Shown here: one piece after another, positions 1 through 11,513 of the stretch
Layout of the letters: each line of letters opens with the position of its first letter
Position numbering within the stretch: the stretch's first letter is position 1
NCBI GenBank assembly: GCA_963753225.1
Contig: CAVWBQ010000009.1
Span: 62,001-126,000 of the forward strand
From: Palsa-504 sp963753225
GTDB taxonomy: Bacteria; Actinomycetota; Actinomycetes; Streptosporangiales; Streptosporangiaceae
DNA: 64,000 nt
Direction: 5' to 3'
Notes under the pieces: generated by a model
The model's database searches: none
The model's input: the letters and a program-made list of their open reading frames with translations, nothing else
Told to the model about the DNA's origin: nothing
Made by a program: the position numbers and the translations under genes

Positions 1-2
1 TG

Positions 3-3922
<3,920 letters not shown>

Positions 3923-3926
<4 letters not shown>

Positions 3927-4465
3927 CGGGCCTGCCCCGCGCCAGACTGCCCCGCCCCAGACTGCTCAGCCCGGTGCGGCAGCTTCCAGTTCGGGCGGGG
4001 GAAGTGGCAGGTGTAGCCCGCCGGGTACCGCTCCAGGTAGTCCTGGTGCTCCGGCTCGGCCTCCCAGAACGGGCCGGCCGCGGTCACCTCGGTGACCACC
4101 TTGCCCGGCCACAGACCGGAGGCGTCCACGTCGGCGATGGTGTCCTCGGCGACCCGCTTCTGCTCGTCGCCGAGGTAGAAGATGGCCGACCGGTAGCTCG
4201 TCCCGACGTCGTTGCCCTGCCGGTTACGGGTGGTCGGGTCGTGGATCTGGAAGAAGAACTCGAGCAGGTCCCGGTAGGACGTCTTCTCCGGGTCGAAGAT
4301 GATCTCGATCGCCTCGGCGTGGCCGTGATGGTTCCGGTAGGTGGCGTTCGGCACGTCGCCGCCCGTGTACCCGACCCGGGTGGAGATCACGCCGGGCTGC
4401 TTGCGGATGAGGTCCTGCACGCCCCAGAAACAGCCGCCCGCGAGAATGGCCTTCTCGGTGCTCAT
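3923..4465 (-). CDS. msrA: Peptide methionine-S-sulfoxide reductase MsrA
   Basis: This 180-residue protein reduces the S epimer of methionine sulfoxide in oxidised proteins, recycled by thioredoxin. The catalytic motif GGCFWG is at residues 10-15, and the conserved YRNHHGHAEAIEI and GNDVGTSYRSAIFY segments follow. The start ATG overlaps the stop of the upstream msrB in an ATGA arrangement (4462-4465), so the two are translationally coupled. The C-terminus ends in a Gly/Ala/Gln repeat (SGAGQSGAGQAR) that is not part of the enzyme core. It converges on lhr with a 4-nt overlap. Confidence 0.97.
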
Positions 4466-4923
4466 GATGAGCTCCCCTTGTCGTCGAAAAGCTTGCGGTA
4501 GGCGCCGTAGCCCTCACGCTCGAGGTCGTCGAGCGGGATGAAGCGCAGTGCCGCGGAGTTGATGCAGTAGCGCAGGCCGCCGTCGGCGGGCGGTCCGTCG
4601 GGGAACACGTGGCCGAGGTGGCTGTCCCCGTGGGCCGAACGGACCTCGGTCCGCACCATGCCGTAGGCATTGTCTGAGTGCTCGGTCACGTTGCCCGGGT
4701 CGATCGGCACGGTGAAGCTCGGCCAGCCGGAGTGGCTGTCGTACTTGTTGACCGAGGCGAACAGAGGCTCGCCGGACACGACGTCCACGTATATGCCCGG
4801 CTCCTTGTTGTCCCAGAACTCGTTCCTGAACGCGGGTTCGGTATCGGCCTGCTGGGTGACCCGGTACTGCTCCGGGGTCAGCCGGGAGACCGCCTCGGGA
4901 TCCTTGCGGTAAGTGTCCGCCAC
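4462..4923 (-). CDS. msrB: Peptide methionine-R-sulfoxide reductase MsrB
   Basis: This 153-residue protein reduces the R epimer of methionine sulfoxide and complements MsrA. The conserved GEPLFASVNKYDSHSGWPSF block, the HLGHVFPDGP segment and the catalytic Cys in RYCINSAALRF are visible. The four zinc-binding cysteines found in many MsrB proteins (two CXXC pairs) are absent: NEFWDNKEPG stands at the first pair, and a Ser precedes the GWPSF block. It is therefore a zinc-free form. It is the first gene of the msrB-msrA unit; an AAGGAGCT-like site precedes the ATG. Confidence 0.97.
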   Translation of the reverse strand: MADTYRKDPEAVSRLTPEQYRVTQQADTEPAFRNEFWDNKEPGIYVDVVSGEPLFASVNKYDSHSGWPSFTVPIDPGNVTEHSDNAYGMVRTEVRSAHGDSHLGHVFPDGPPADGGLRYCINSAALRFIPLDDLEREGYGAYRKLFDDKGSSS

Positions 4924-4946
4924 GATAGCTCCTTCATTGATGGCGC

Positions 4947-4965
4947 CGCCCGCTGGGTGCGGGCG
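4947..4965 (-). terminator. GC-rich hairpin between the membrane-protein gene and msrB
   Basis: CGCCCGC (4947-4953) pairs with GCGGGCG (4959-4965) over a 5-nt loop. It lies 51 nt past the stop of the leftward gene at 5016-5768 and 24 nt upstream of the msrB start. It could terminate the former or sit in the msrB leader. Confidence 0.35.
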
Positions 4966-5015
4966 CGCGGCGCAAGGGGCGCCACCGGTGCAACCGCACG
5001 CGGGCCCCGGCTATT

Positions 5016-5768
5016 TCACGTCGGGCTGCTGGCCCGGTGCGACCGGTGCACCGACGGCCGGAACGGGTAGATCAGCAGCTTGTGGTAGCCGAGCCGGTAC
5101 ACCTTGGCGAGGAACAGGTCCAGCTCGTTGGTCGCGTCGCTCTCCAGCCGACGGGACAGCCACGGCAGGTCATTGTCGGCGTACCGGCGCAGGGTTTGCG
5201 TGGAGGGGTGCTTTTGCAGCGAATCGTGCAGCCGGGCCGGAGTGGTTTCCAGGTTTATCAGGCGCACAATATTTATCTTGTGCACTATGGAGTCCCTCCA
5301 GTCGCAAAGCTCTTCCAGCGCCCGGCGGTTCTTTACCCCGCCCTTGACCTGGTCGTAGTAATACTGCGCGGCTTCGGATATCCATTGCGGCTCTTCTGTC
5401 GCCGCCCGGTGCCTGATATCACACCAGGCCTGCATGTCCTCGCCCATGGCGTCGTACAGGTGGCTGAGCGGCCGGGTCAGCCACCCGGCCCGGAGTCGGT
5501 CGCGCGACGCTGACACATTGGTGAACCAGAGGCCGCCTGGCACGACAATTCCGGCCAGGGCGGCGGAAGTCTGGTGGCTGGCCGCCAGGATGAGGAGGCC
5601 GATGCCGGTGGACACCAGTGCCGTAGCCAGCGTGATGATGAGGGCCCACGGCCGCGCGTGCCGGGCGAACGGCGGCCCGACCCCGCGGCATCGCATTTGC
5701 AGGAACGTACAGGAAATAACCAGCGACACCACGAAAGTGCCGACCCCACCCACGATCCAGCCAAGCAT
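5016..5768 (-). CDS. Hypothetical membrane protein with long cytosolic C-terminus
   Basis: I do not recognise a named family. From the ATG at 5768 (preferred to one 30 nt upstream, because the first membrane segment then begins at once) it has hydrophobic segments at about residues 2-22 (MLGWIVGGVGTFVVSLVISC) and 40-80 (ALIITLATALVSTGIGLLIL and a second stretch through GIVVPGGLWF). About 160 polar residues rich in Arg, Trp and Tyr follow (EDMQAWCDIRHRA, EELCDWRDSIVHKI). It is a single gene between msrB and the divergently transcribed XRE regulator. No catalytic motif is visible, and any link to the regulator is only positional. Confidence 0.75.
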   Translation of the reverse strand: MLGWIVGGVGTFVVSLVISCTFLQMRCRGVGPPFARHARPWALIITLATALVSTGIGLLILAASHQTSAALAGIVVPGGLWFTNVSASRDRLRAGWLTRPLSHLYDAMGEDMQAWCDIRHRAATEEPQWISEAAQYYYDQVKGGVKNRRALEELCDWRDSIVHKINIVRLINLETTPARLHDSLQKHPSTQTLRRYADNDLPWLSRRLESDATNELDLFLAKVYRLGYHKLLIYPFRPSVHRSHRASSPT

Positions 5769-5798
5769 GTCCCAGCCCCTCGCCTTACGCCTGCGCAC

Positions 5799-6096
5799 GC
5801 AGGCCCTTGGCCGCTATCCCCGAGCATAATGCTTTCAGGTCATAAGGGATCTATCTAGGCTTTATCCCGGGTATCGCGTTAACCTGATCATATTCTTCGT
5901 TGTCCAGCGCGAGGAGGCCCGGTCAGGGTCGGCCGGCATCTGTATAACGTTCTGGTAACGATCGGCCGCGAGGGGTTCCCTGACTCTAGTGTCGGCGAGA
6001 CTTTAGGTATATCTACACGTTTAGCTAAGGCTAAGTACACTGATAGCTACGAGAACCGGGCGCAACCGTGTCTGGCAGCAGCAAGTGGAGGCACTG
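5799..6096. promoter_or_regulatory. AT-rich divergent intergenic region
   Basis: About 300 bases between the leftward membrane-protein gene and the rightward XRE gene hold no credible gene. The stretch is clearly richer in A+T than its surroundings, with TAGGTATATCTACACG near 6005 and the direct repeat CTAAGGCTAAG near 6027. It most likely carries both promoters; I could not place -35/-10 boxes confidently. Confidence 0.4.
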
Positions 6097-6504
6097 ATGG
6101 TCTTCGGACATGGACGTGACCAGCAGAGATCCAGCAAGCACGGGCCAGACCACAGGGTCATCGACGCCAAGGTCGACGACGAGATGCACACGCTGGTGAC
6201 GCGGTTGACCAACGAGATCACCTTCCATATGCGCGAGTGCGGGATCAGCCGCGCGGACCTCGCGGCCCGGATGGGCGTTTCGCCCGGGCGGGTCAGCCAG
6301 ATCCTCGGCGGCGGCGAGAACCTGACGCTTCGAACGCTGGCCGCTCTGGCCACGGCTCTCGACGCTCGTTTCGACTTCGAACTCGACAGCCTCAAGACCC
6401 CGGACGCGTACACAAACCGCGGCGAGGCCGAGTCCGCGCCTACCGCGAACCACCACTCCTTCCCGCGGGCCCAGCACCAGCAGGGCACTGCTCGTCGTCG
6501 TTAG
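6097..6504 (+). CDS. XRE-family helix-turn-helix regulator
   Basis: A 135-residue protein with one helix-turn-helix at about residues 50-95: GISRADLAARMGVSPGRVSQ followed by ILGGGENLTLRTLAALATAL. This is the lambda-repressor/XRE pattern, with the recognition helix at SPGRVSQIL. The ATG at 6097 is preferred over the upstream GTG at 6085 because GGAGG (6087-6091) sits 5 nt before it. The C-terminal tail is polar and low in complexity, with no ligand domain, so it is probably a small DNA-binding protein or antitoxin-like regulator. No toxin gene adjoins it. Confidence 0.82.
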   Translation: MVFGHGRDQQRSSKHGPDHRVIDAKVDDEMHTLVTRLTNEITFHMRECGISRADLAARMGVSPGRVSQILGGGENLTLRTLAALATALDARFDFELDSLKTPDAYTNRGEAESAPTANHHSFPRAQHQQGTARRR

Positions 6505-6650
6505 GGTCGGTCAGCCCTAGGACCGGCCACCGCCGCCTGGGCGCGGAGTTCAGAACGAAACGCCGCTGCCATACCGTGCGTACATGCGGTCGACCGAACA
6601 CGGGCCGCGGCCTGAAGCTGAACCACCCCGAGACGGTCGCCAGGCGGCTG

Positions 6651-6684
6651 ACTGGCTGACACTGGTTGTTTCAACTGGCTGACA
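6651..6684. repeat. 11-bp direct repeat ACTGGCTGACA upstream of the PfkB gene
   Basis: ACTGGCTGACA occurs at 6651-6661 and again at 6674-6684, spaced 23 bp centre to centre (about two helical turns), roughly 110 bp before the PfkB-kinase start. A tandem binding site for a regulator is possible. The rest of 6505-6796 holds no gene I can support. Confidence 0.35.
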
Positions 6685-6796
6685 GAGAGTCTCGGTGATA
6701 CTGGTCAGCGGGCAAACGGGGCACTATGGTAAGAAGCCACCGGTACAGCCGGTAATCAGATAACGCGTCCGCTGGCTGCCTGCATGGGAGTGCGAA

Positions 6797-7699
6797 ATGC
6801 GGGGTGCGGAAGTTAACGGCGGGCCCAAGGAGCGGGGTCCGGAGCTGGTCGTCGTCGGCCACGTGGGTACGTCGATCGTGCACGCCGGCGCCATCAGCTG
6901 GACCTCCGCGGGCGGTTCAGGCTACGCGGTGGCCGCCACCGCCGGGGTGCTGATCGGCGGCCGGGCCGGCCTGGTGGCCGCGGTCGGGAAGGACTTCGAC
7001 CTCGCTCCGCTGCGGAGCCGGGGAGTCGACCTGGACGGCGTCACCGAACTGCCCGGCCCCTCGGCCAAGCTCCGGGTCCGCGAGTTCGACGACGGCAGCC
7101 GCTCGTTCAGCGCCGAACTCGGAGTCGCGGCCGCCGTGAAGACCGGGACCTTCCCCGCGCGCTACCTGGACGCGGACTACATCCACCTCGGCACCGCGCC
7201 GCCGGAACAGCAGCTGACCTGGCTGGAGTACCTGCACGAGCGCGGCTGCCGGGCACACGTCTCGGCCGACATGTTCGAGCACTACGTGGCCACCTACCCC
7301 ACCGCCTCGCGCGAGGTCTGCGACAGCGTCGACCTGATATTCATGAACCAGGCCGAGTACGACGGCCTGTACGGCGACGCGCAGCTTCCGGTGCCGAAGG
7401 CGCCGCTCATCGTCAAGCGGGGGCCATCCGGCGCGCGCCTTATCGTGGACGGCCATCCGCAGGAGGTAGAGGCGCCCGTCCCGTCGCTGGTGGACCCGAC
7501 CGGCGGCGGCGAGGTCCTGGCCGGCGTCTTCCTCGCGCTGCGGGCCGGCGGGCTGCCGGAGCGCACGGCGTTGAAGTTCGCGGTCCGCGCCGCGGCCAGC
7601 TGCGTCGCGGACTACGGCGTCACCGGCTCGCATCTGACCGCCGAACTCGAGGTCATCCGCGCCGAGGCCGGAAGCGGCAGGGAATACCAGACCGGCTGA
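6797..7699 (+). CDS. PfkB-family sugar/nucleoside kinase with altered catalytic motif
   Basis: A 300-residue ribokinase-type protein. Recognisable parts are the N-terminal GGSGYAVAATAGVLIG region, the substrate-lid segment, VDLIFMNQAEYDGL and the C-terminal signature VDPTGGGEVLAGVFLALRAG at residues 232-251. In the family the signature reads D-T/P-T-G-A-G-D, with the final Asp as catalytic base; here it is Glu239. Activity could be kept, weakened or lost. The ATG has GGGAG (6786-6790) 6 nt upstream. Transcription is probably monocistronic. The substrate cannot be told from the sequence. Confidence 0.85.
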   Translation: MRGAEVNGGPKERGPELVVVGHVGTSIVHAGAISWTSAGGSGYAVAATAGVLIGGRAGLVAAVGKDFDLAPLRSRGVDLDGVTELPGPSAKLRVREFDDGSRSFSAELGVAAAVKTGTFPARYLDADYIHLGTAPPEQQLTWLEYLHERGCRAHVSADMFEHYVATYPTASREVCDSVDLIFMNQAEYDGLYGDAQLPVPKAPLIVKRGPSGARLIVDGHPQEVEAPVPSLVDPTGGGEVLAGVFLALRAGGLPERTALKFAVRAAASCVADYGVTGSHLTAELEVIRAEAGSGREYQTG

Positions 7700-7715
7700 T
7701 AGCCTTGCATTCGAT

Positions 7716-7755
7716 GCGGCGATCTTCGCCGCCGCTCCGCGGGCGAGCCGCCCGC
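7716..7755. terminator. Two short hairpins between the PfkB kinase and the RNA helicase
   Basis: GCGGCGA/TCGCCGC (7716-7732, 3-nt loop) and GCGGGC/GCCCGC (7739-7755, 5-nt loop) lie 17-56 nt after the kinase stop and 66 nt before the helicase start. They may terminate the kinase transcript or structure the helicase leader. Confidence 0.35.
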
Positions 7756-7820
7756 AGGTCGCCGTTGTCGTTGACGTCTGTCGAGCATGCGGCCCCCGAA
7801 CCACCGATGGAGTTTCCCGC

Positions 7821-9542
7821 ATGCCGCATACTTCCCGGCGTCCGCGCTCGTCTTCCGAGCGCCACGGCCAGGGTCGTTCCGGGCACGGTCGCCCCCGGCG
7901 CAGCGGTCCCGCCAGGACCCCTCGCCCGCCGCGGGCCGAACCGTACGCCGAGCTTGATCTCGCCCTGGACGCCGCCGCCGCGGCGCCGCAGCCGGCCGCG
8001 GCCACATTCGCCGAGCTCGGCCTGGATCCCCGGCTGGTCCGGGCGCTCGCGGCGGGTGACATCCGCGAGCCGTTCGCGATTCAGACCCGGGCGCTTCCCG
8101 ACGCGCTGGCCGGCCGCGACGTGCTGGGCCGCGCCCAGACCGGGTCCGGCAAGACGCTGGCCTTCGGCTTGCCGCTGCTGACCCGGCTGGCGGCCCTGCC
8201 GGACCGGCGCCGGGAGAAGGCACCGCGCGGGCTGGTCCTCGTCCCGACCCGCGAACTCGCCCAGCAGGTCGCCGACGTGCTGGCGCCCTTGGGCCGCGCC
8301 ATCGGCGTGAGCATCGCCACGGTCTACGGGGGCGTGTCCATCAGCAGGCAGGTCGCCAGCATGCGCCACGCCGACGTCGTCGTGGCGACGCCGGGCCGGC
8401 TCATCGACCTGCTGGAACGGCATGCTCTCACGCTCTCCGACATCCAGGTCACCGTGCTCGACGAGGCGGACCACATGGCCGACCTGGGCTTCATGCCCGC
8501 GGTCACCCAGATCATCGACCTGACCCCGGCTGGCGGCCAGCGAATGTTCTTCTCCGCCACCCTGGACCGCGGGGTCGGCGAGCTGGTGACCAGCTATATC
8601 AGTGATCCCGCGCTGCACGCGGTGACGTCCTCGACTGACTCCGGACCCGCCGAGCACCGGGTGCTGGTCCTGTCCGCGCAGGACAAGGTGCCGGTCGCGG
8701 CCGAGATCGCCAGCCGCCCGGGGCGGACGCTGTTCTTCGTCCGCACCAAGCACGGCGCGGACCGGCTCGCGAAGCAGCTGTCCCGGGCCGGAGTGGAGGC
8801 CGCGGCCATCCATGGTGACCGCAACCAGAGCCAGCGGCAGCGGGCGCTGGACGCGTTCACCGCCGGGCATCCTCGTGTCCTGGTCGCCACCGACGTGGCG
8901 GCCCGCGGCATCCACGTGGACGACGTCGACCTGGTCGTGCAGTTCGACCCGCCGAACGACCACAAGGACTACCTGCACCGTTCGGGCCGCACGGCCCGGG
9001 CCGGCGCCTCCGGCATGGTCATCGCGCTCGTCGAGCGCGGCCAGGTCCGCGAGCTGCAGCGAATGCACGACGCGGCAGGCGTCACCGCGGCCAACGACGA
9101 GGTTGCGGCCGGACATCACGTCGTCCGCCAGATCGCCGCGTCGGGCACGCCCGTTCCGCCCGCACCGCCTGCCCCGGCCACACCGGAGGGCAGGACTGCC
9201 GCGCGGGGCCCGTCCCGCCGCAGAGGCAACGGCCAGCGCAGAGGCAACAGTGCCGGCGCCGGTGCCAGTGCTGGTGCCGGTGGCTATGGCAGCAGTTATA
9301 GCAGCAGCAGCGGGTATAGCAGCGGCGGCAGCGGGCGCGCGGGCGGCGGCAGCCGCACTGGCAGCAGCCGCCGTACGGCCCGCGTCGCGGCCGGCGACCG
9401 GGAGGGCTCCGGGCGGGAGGGTGTCGCTCGCGGCACTGCCCTCAGCGCTGCCCGCGGCACTGCGAAGTCAGACCGCCGGTCCCAGATCGCGCACCGGCCC
9501 CACGAGGCGCACGCAAGCCGGTACGCCAAGAAGTCGGCCTGA
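7821..9542 (+). CDS. DEAD-box ATP-dependent RNA helicase (RhlE/DeaD type)
   Basis: A 573-residue helicase that unwinds RNA duplexes, typically in ribosome assembly or cold adaptation. It has the Q motif region (PFAIQTRALPDAL), motif I AQTGSGKT, Ia PTRELAQQV, Ib TPGRLID, II DEAD (LDEADHMADLGF), III SATL, V ATDVAARGIHV and VI HRSGRTARAG, covering residues about 50-430. The remaining ~140 residues are Gly/Ser/Arg-rich (runs such as SYSSSSGYSSGG), an RGG-like tail expected to bind RNA. The N-terminal ~45 residues are Arg/Pro-rich. GGAG lies 8 nt before the ATG. Confidence 0.95.
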   Translation: MPHTSRRPRSSSERHGQGRSGHGRPRRSGPARTPRPPRAEPYAELDLALDAAAAAPQPAAATFAELGLDPRLVRALAAGDIREPFAIQTRALPDALAGRDVLGRAQTGSGKTLAFGLPLLTRLAALPDRRREKAPRGLVLVPTRELAQQVADVLAPLGRAIGVSIATVYGGVSISRQVASMRHADVVVATPGRLIDLLERHALTLSDIQVTVLDEADHMADLGFMPAVTQIIDLTPAGGQRMFFSATLDRGVGELVTSYISDPALHAVTSSTDSGPAEHRVLVLSAQDKVPVAAEIASRPGRTLFFVRTKHGADRLAKQLSRAGVEAAAIHGDRNQSQRQRALDAFTAGHPRVLVATDVAARGIHVDDVDLVVQFDPPNDHKDYLHRSGRTARAGASGMVIALVERGQVRELQRMHDAAGVTAANDEVAAGHHVVRQIAASGTPVPPAPPAPATPEGRTAARGPSRRRGNGQRRGNSAGAGASAGAGGYGSSYSSSSGYSSGGSGRAGGGSRTGSSRRTARVAAGDREGSGREGVARGTALSAARGTAKSDRRSQIAHRPHEAHASRYAKKSA

Positions 9543-9606
9543 GCAAGGCCATTCAGGGCCTGGCCGGAGAACCCGCTGCGCTGGGCGGGAACAGACCGCG
9601 GCATCA

Positions 9607-9630
9607 TTTAGTTGTCATATAGCAACTAAA
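9607..9630. promoter_or_regulatory. MarR-like palindromic operator upstream of the DHA2 exporter
   Basis: TTTAGTTG (9607-9614) and CAACTAAA (9623-9630) are a perfect 8-bp inverted repeat around an AT-rich 8-nt centre. TAGTTG-N-CAACTA palindromes are typical MarR-family sites in front of drug exporters. It sits 86 bp before the GTG start chosen for the transporter. No MarR gene is in the window. Confidence 0.65.
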
Positions 9631-9716
9631 TGGGCGTGGTGGCGGAGCGCGGGCGACTGACGGTCTCCCGGCAACGGATCGCGCCATGTCAGGCCATCTT
9701 CTCCGAAGGAACACCG

Positions 9717-11513
9717 GTGCCGTCCGCAGTTACTCAACCGCCTGCCCAGGCAGGATCCCGGTACAAGTGGATCGCGCTGTCCAACACCACGCTGGGCATG
9801 CTGATGGCCACGGTCAACTCTTCCATCATGCTGATCGCGCTGCCGGACATCTTCCGCGGCATCGGCGTCGACCCGCTGCAGCCGGGGAACACCACGCTGC
9901 TGCTCTGGCTGCTGATGGGCTACCTGGTGGTCACCGCGGTGCTGGTCGTCAGCTTCGGGCGGCTCGGCGACATGTTCGGCCGGGTGCGAATGTTCAACCT
10001 CGGGTTCGCGATCTTCGCGTTGTTCTCCATCATGCTGTCGGTGACCTGGCTGCACGGTACGGCCGCCGCCTGGTGGCTGATCTCGATGCGGATCCTGCAA
10101 GCCGTCGGCGGCGCGATGCTGATGGCCAACTCGGCCGCGATCTTGACCGACGCGTTCCCGGCCCGCGAGCGCGGGCTGGCGCTCGGTCTCAACCAGGTGG
10201 CCGCGATCGCCGGTTCGTTCATCGGGCTGGTCCTCGGCGGCGTGCTCGGGCCGCTCAGCTGGCGCTACGTCTTCCTGGTCTCGGTCCCGTTCGGCGTGCT
10301 CGGCACCATCTGGTCCTACCTGAAGCTGCGGGAGCTCGGCATCAGGCGGCGTGCCGCGCTCGACTGGTGGGGCAACCTGACCTTCGCCGCCGGGCTGATC
10401 GCGGTGCTGGTCGGCATCACCTACGGCATCCAGCCCTACGGCGGGCACACGATGGGCTGGACCAGCCCGGTCGTGCTCGGGCTGATCGGCGGCGGGCTGG
10501 CCGTGCTGGCGGGTTTCTGCGTGATCGAGACCCGGGTTGCCGAGCCGATGTTCCAGCTCTCGCTGTTCCGGATCCGCCCGTTTACCGCGGGCAACCTGGC
10601 CAGCCTGCTGTCCAGCCTGGGCCGGGGCGGCCTGATGTTCATCCTCATCATCTGGCTGCAGGGCATCTACCTGCCGATGCACGGTTACAGCTTCGAGCGG
10701 ACCCCGCTGTGGGCGGGGATCGCGATGCTGCCGCTGACCGTCGGCTTCCTCATCGCCGGCCCGGCCTCGGGCTGGCTGTCCGACCGCTTCGGCGCCCGGC
10801 CGTTCGCCACCGGCGGCATGGTGGTCGCCGCGCTCTCCTTCGTGCTGCTCGAGCTGCTGCCGGTTAACTTCGAGTACTGGCAGTTCGCGCTGGTCCTGCT
10901 GATGAACGGCATCGGCATGGGCCTGTTCGCCTCGCCCAACAGGGCCGGGATCATGAACAGCCTGCCGCCGGACCGGCGTGGCGTCGGCGCGGGCATGAGC
11001 GCGACGTTCCAGAACTCGGCCATGGTCCTGTCCATCGGCATCTTCTTCACGCTGATCATCCTGGGCCTGGCGTCGTCGCTGCCCGCCACCCTCAACCACG
11101 GCCTGGTGGCCCAGGGCGTACCGTTGGCCGACGCGGCCCGGCTGGCCGCGCTGCCGCCGGTGTCCATCATGTTCGCCGCGCTACTCGGCTACAACCCGAT
11201 CGGCACGCTGCTCGGCCCCGCGCTGGCGAAGCTGCCCGCCGGGCACGCCGCCTACCTCACCGGGCACACCTTCTTCCCGTCGCTGATCTCGGCGCCGTTC
11301 CAGCACGGCCTGGACATCGCGTTCGACTTCGCCATCGCGGCGTGCCTGGTCGCGGCGGTGGCGTCGCTGCTGCGCGGCGGCCGGTACGTGCACGAGGAGC
11401 ACGGCGAGGCCGCCCCGGCCTCAGCCGGCAACGACCTGGAAGGTGGCCAGGCTGGGGTCCTCGGCGTAGGCGATCCGGCCCCCGTAGGCGGCCACCTCGC
11501 GCAGCGCGGCTAG
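9717..11513 (+). CDS. DHA2-family MFS drug exporter (14 TM)
   Basis: About 598 residues from the GTG at 9717, chosen because GAAGGA (9705-9710) precedes it by 6 nt; the ATG at 9630 overlaps the operator palindrome and is rejected. It is a proton-coupled multidrug exporter of the EmrB/QacA class. The first helix begins at WIALSNTTLGMLMATVNSSIMLIALPDIF, motif A is GRLGDMFGRVRMF, and motif C region is LNQVAAIAGSFIGLVLGGVLG. Fourteen hydrophobic segments are discernible. Its last 93 nt overlap, on the opposite strand, the last codons of the decarboxylase gene. It is probably repressed through the upstream palindrome. Confidence 0.9.
   Translation: MPSAVTQPPAQAGSRYKWIALSNTTLGMLMATVNSSIMLIALPDIFRGIGVDPLQPGNTTLLLWLLMGYLVVTAVLVVSFGRLGDMFGRVRMFNLGFAIFALFSIMLSVTWLHGTAAAWWLISMRILQAVGGAMLMANSAAILTDAFPARERGLALGLNQVAAIAGSFIGLVLGGVLGPLSWRYVFLVSVPFGVLGTIWSYLKLRELGIRRRAALDWWGNLTFAAGLIAVLVGITYGIQPYGGHTMGWTSPVVLGLIGGGLAVLAGFCVIETRVAEPMFQLSLFRIRPFTAGNLASLLSSLGRGGLMFILIIWLQGIYLPMHGYSFERTPLWAGIAMLPLTVGFLIAGPASGWLSDRFGARPFATGGMVVAALSFVLLELLPVNFEYWQFALVLLMNGIGMGLFASPNRAGIMNSLPPDRRGVGAGMSATFQNSAMVLSIGIFFTLIILGLASSLPATLNHGLVAQGVPLADAARLAALPPVSIMFAALLGYNPIGTLLGPALAKLPAGHAAYLTGHTFFPSLISAPFQHGLDIAFDFAIAACLVAAVASLLRGGRYVHEEHGEAAPASAGNDLEGGQAGVLGVGDPAPVGGHLAQRG

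Noticed and set aside
9630..9716. Extended N-terminus of the DHA2 exporter from ATG 9630
   Set aside because: The ATG overlaps the operator palindrome and has no ribosome binding site; GTG 9717 has GAAGGA at the right distance.
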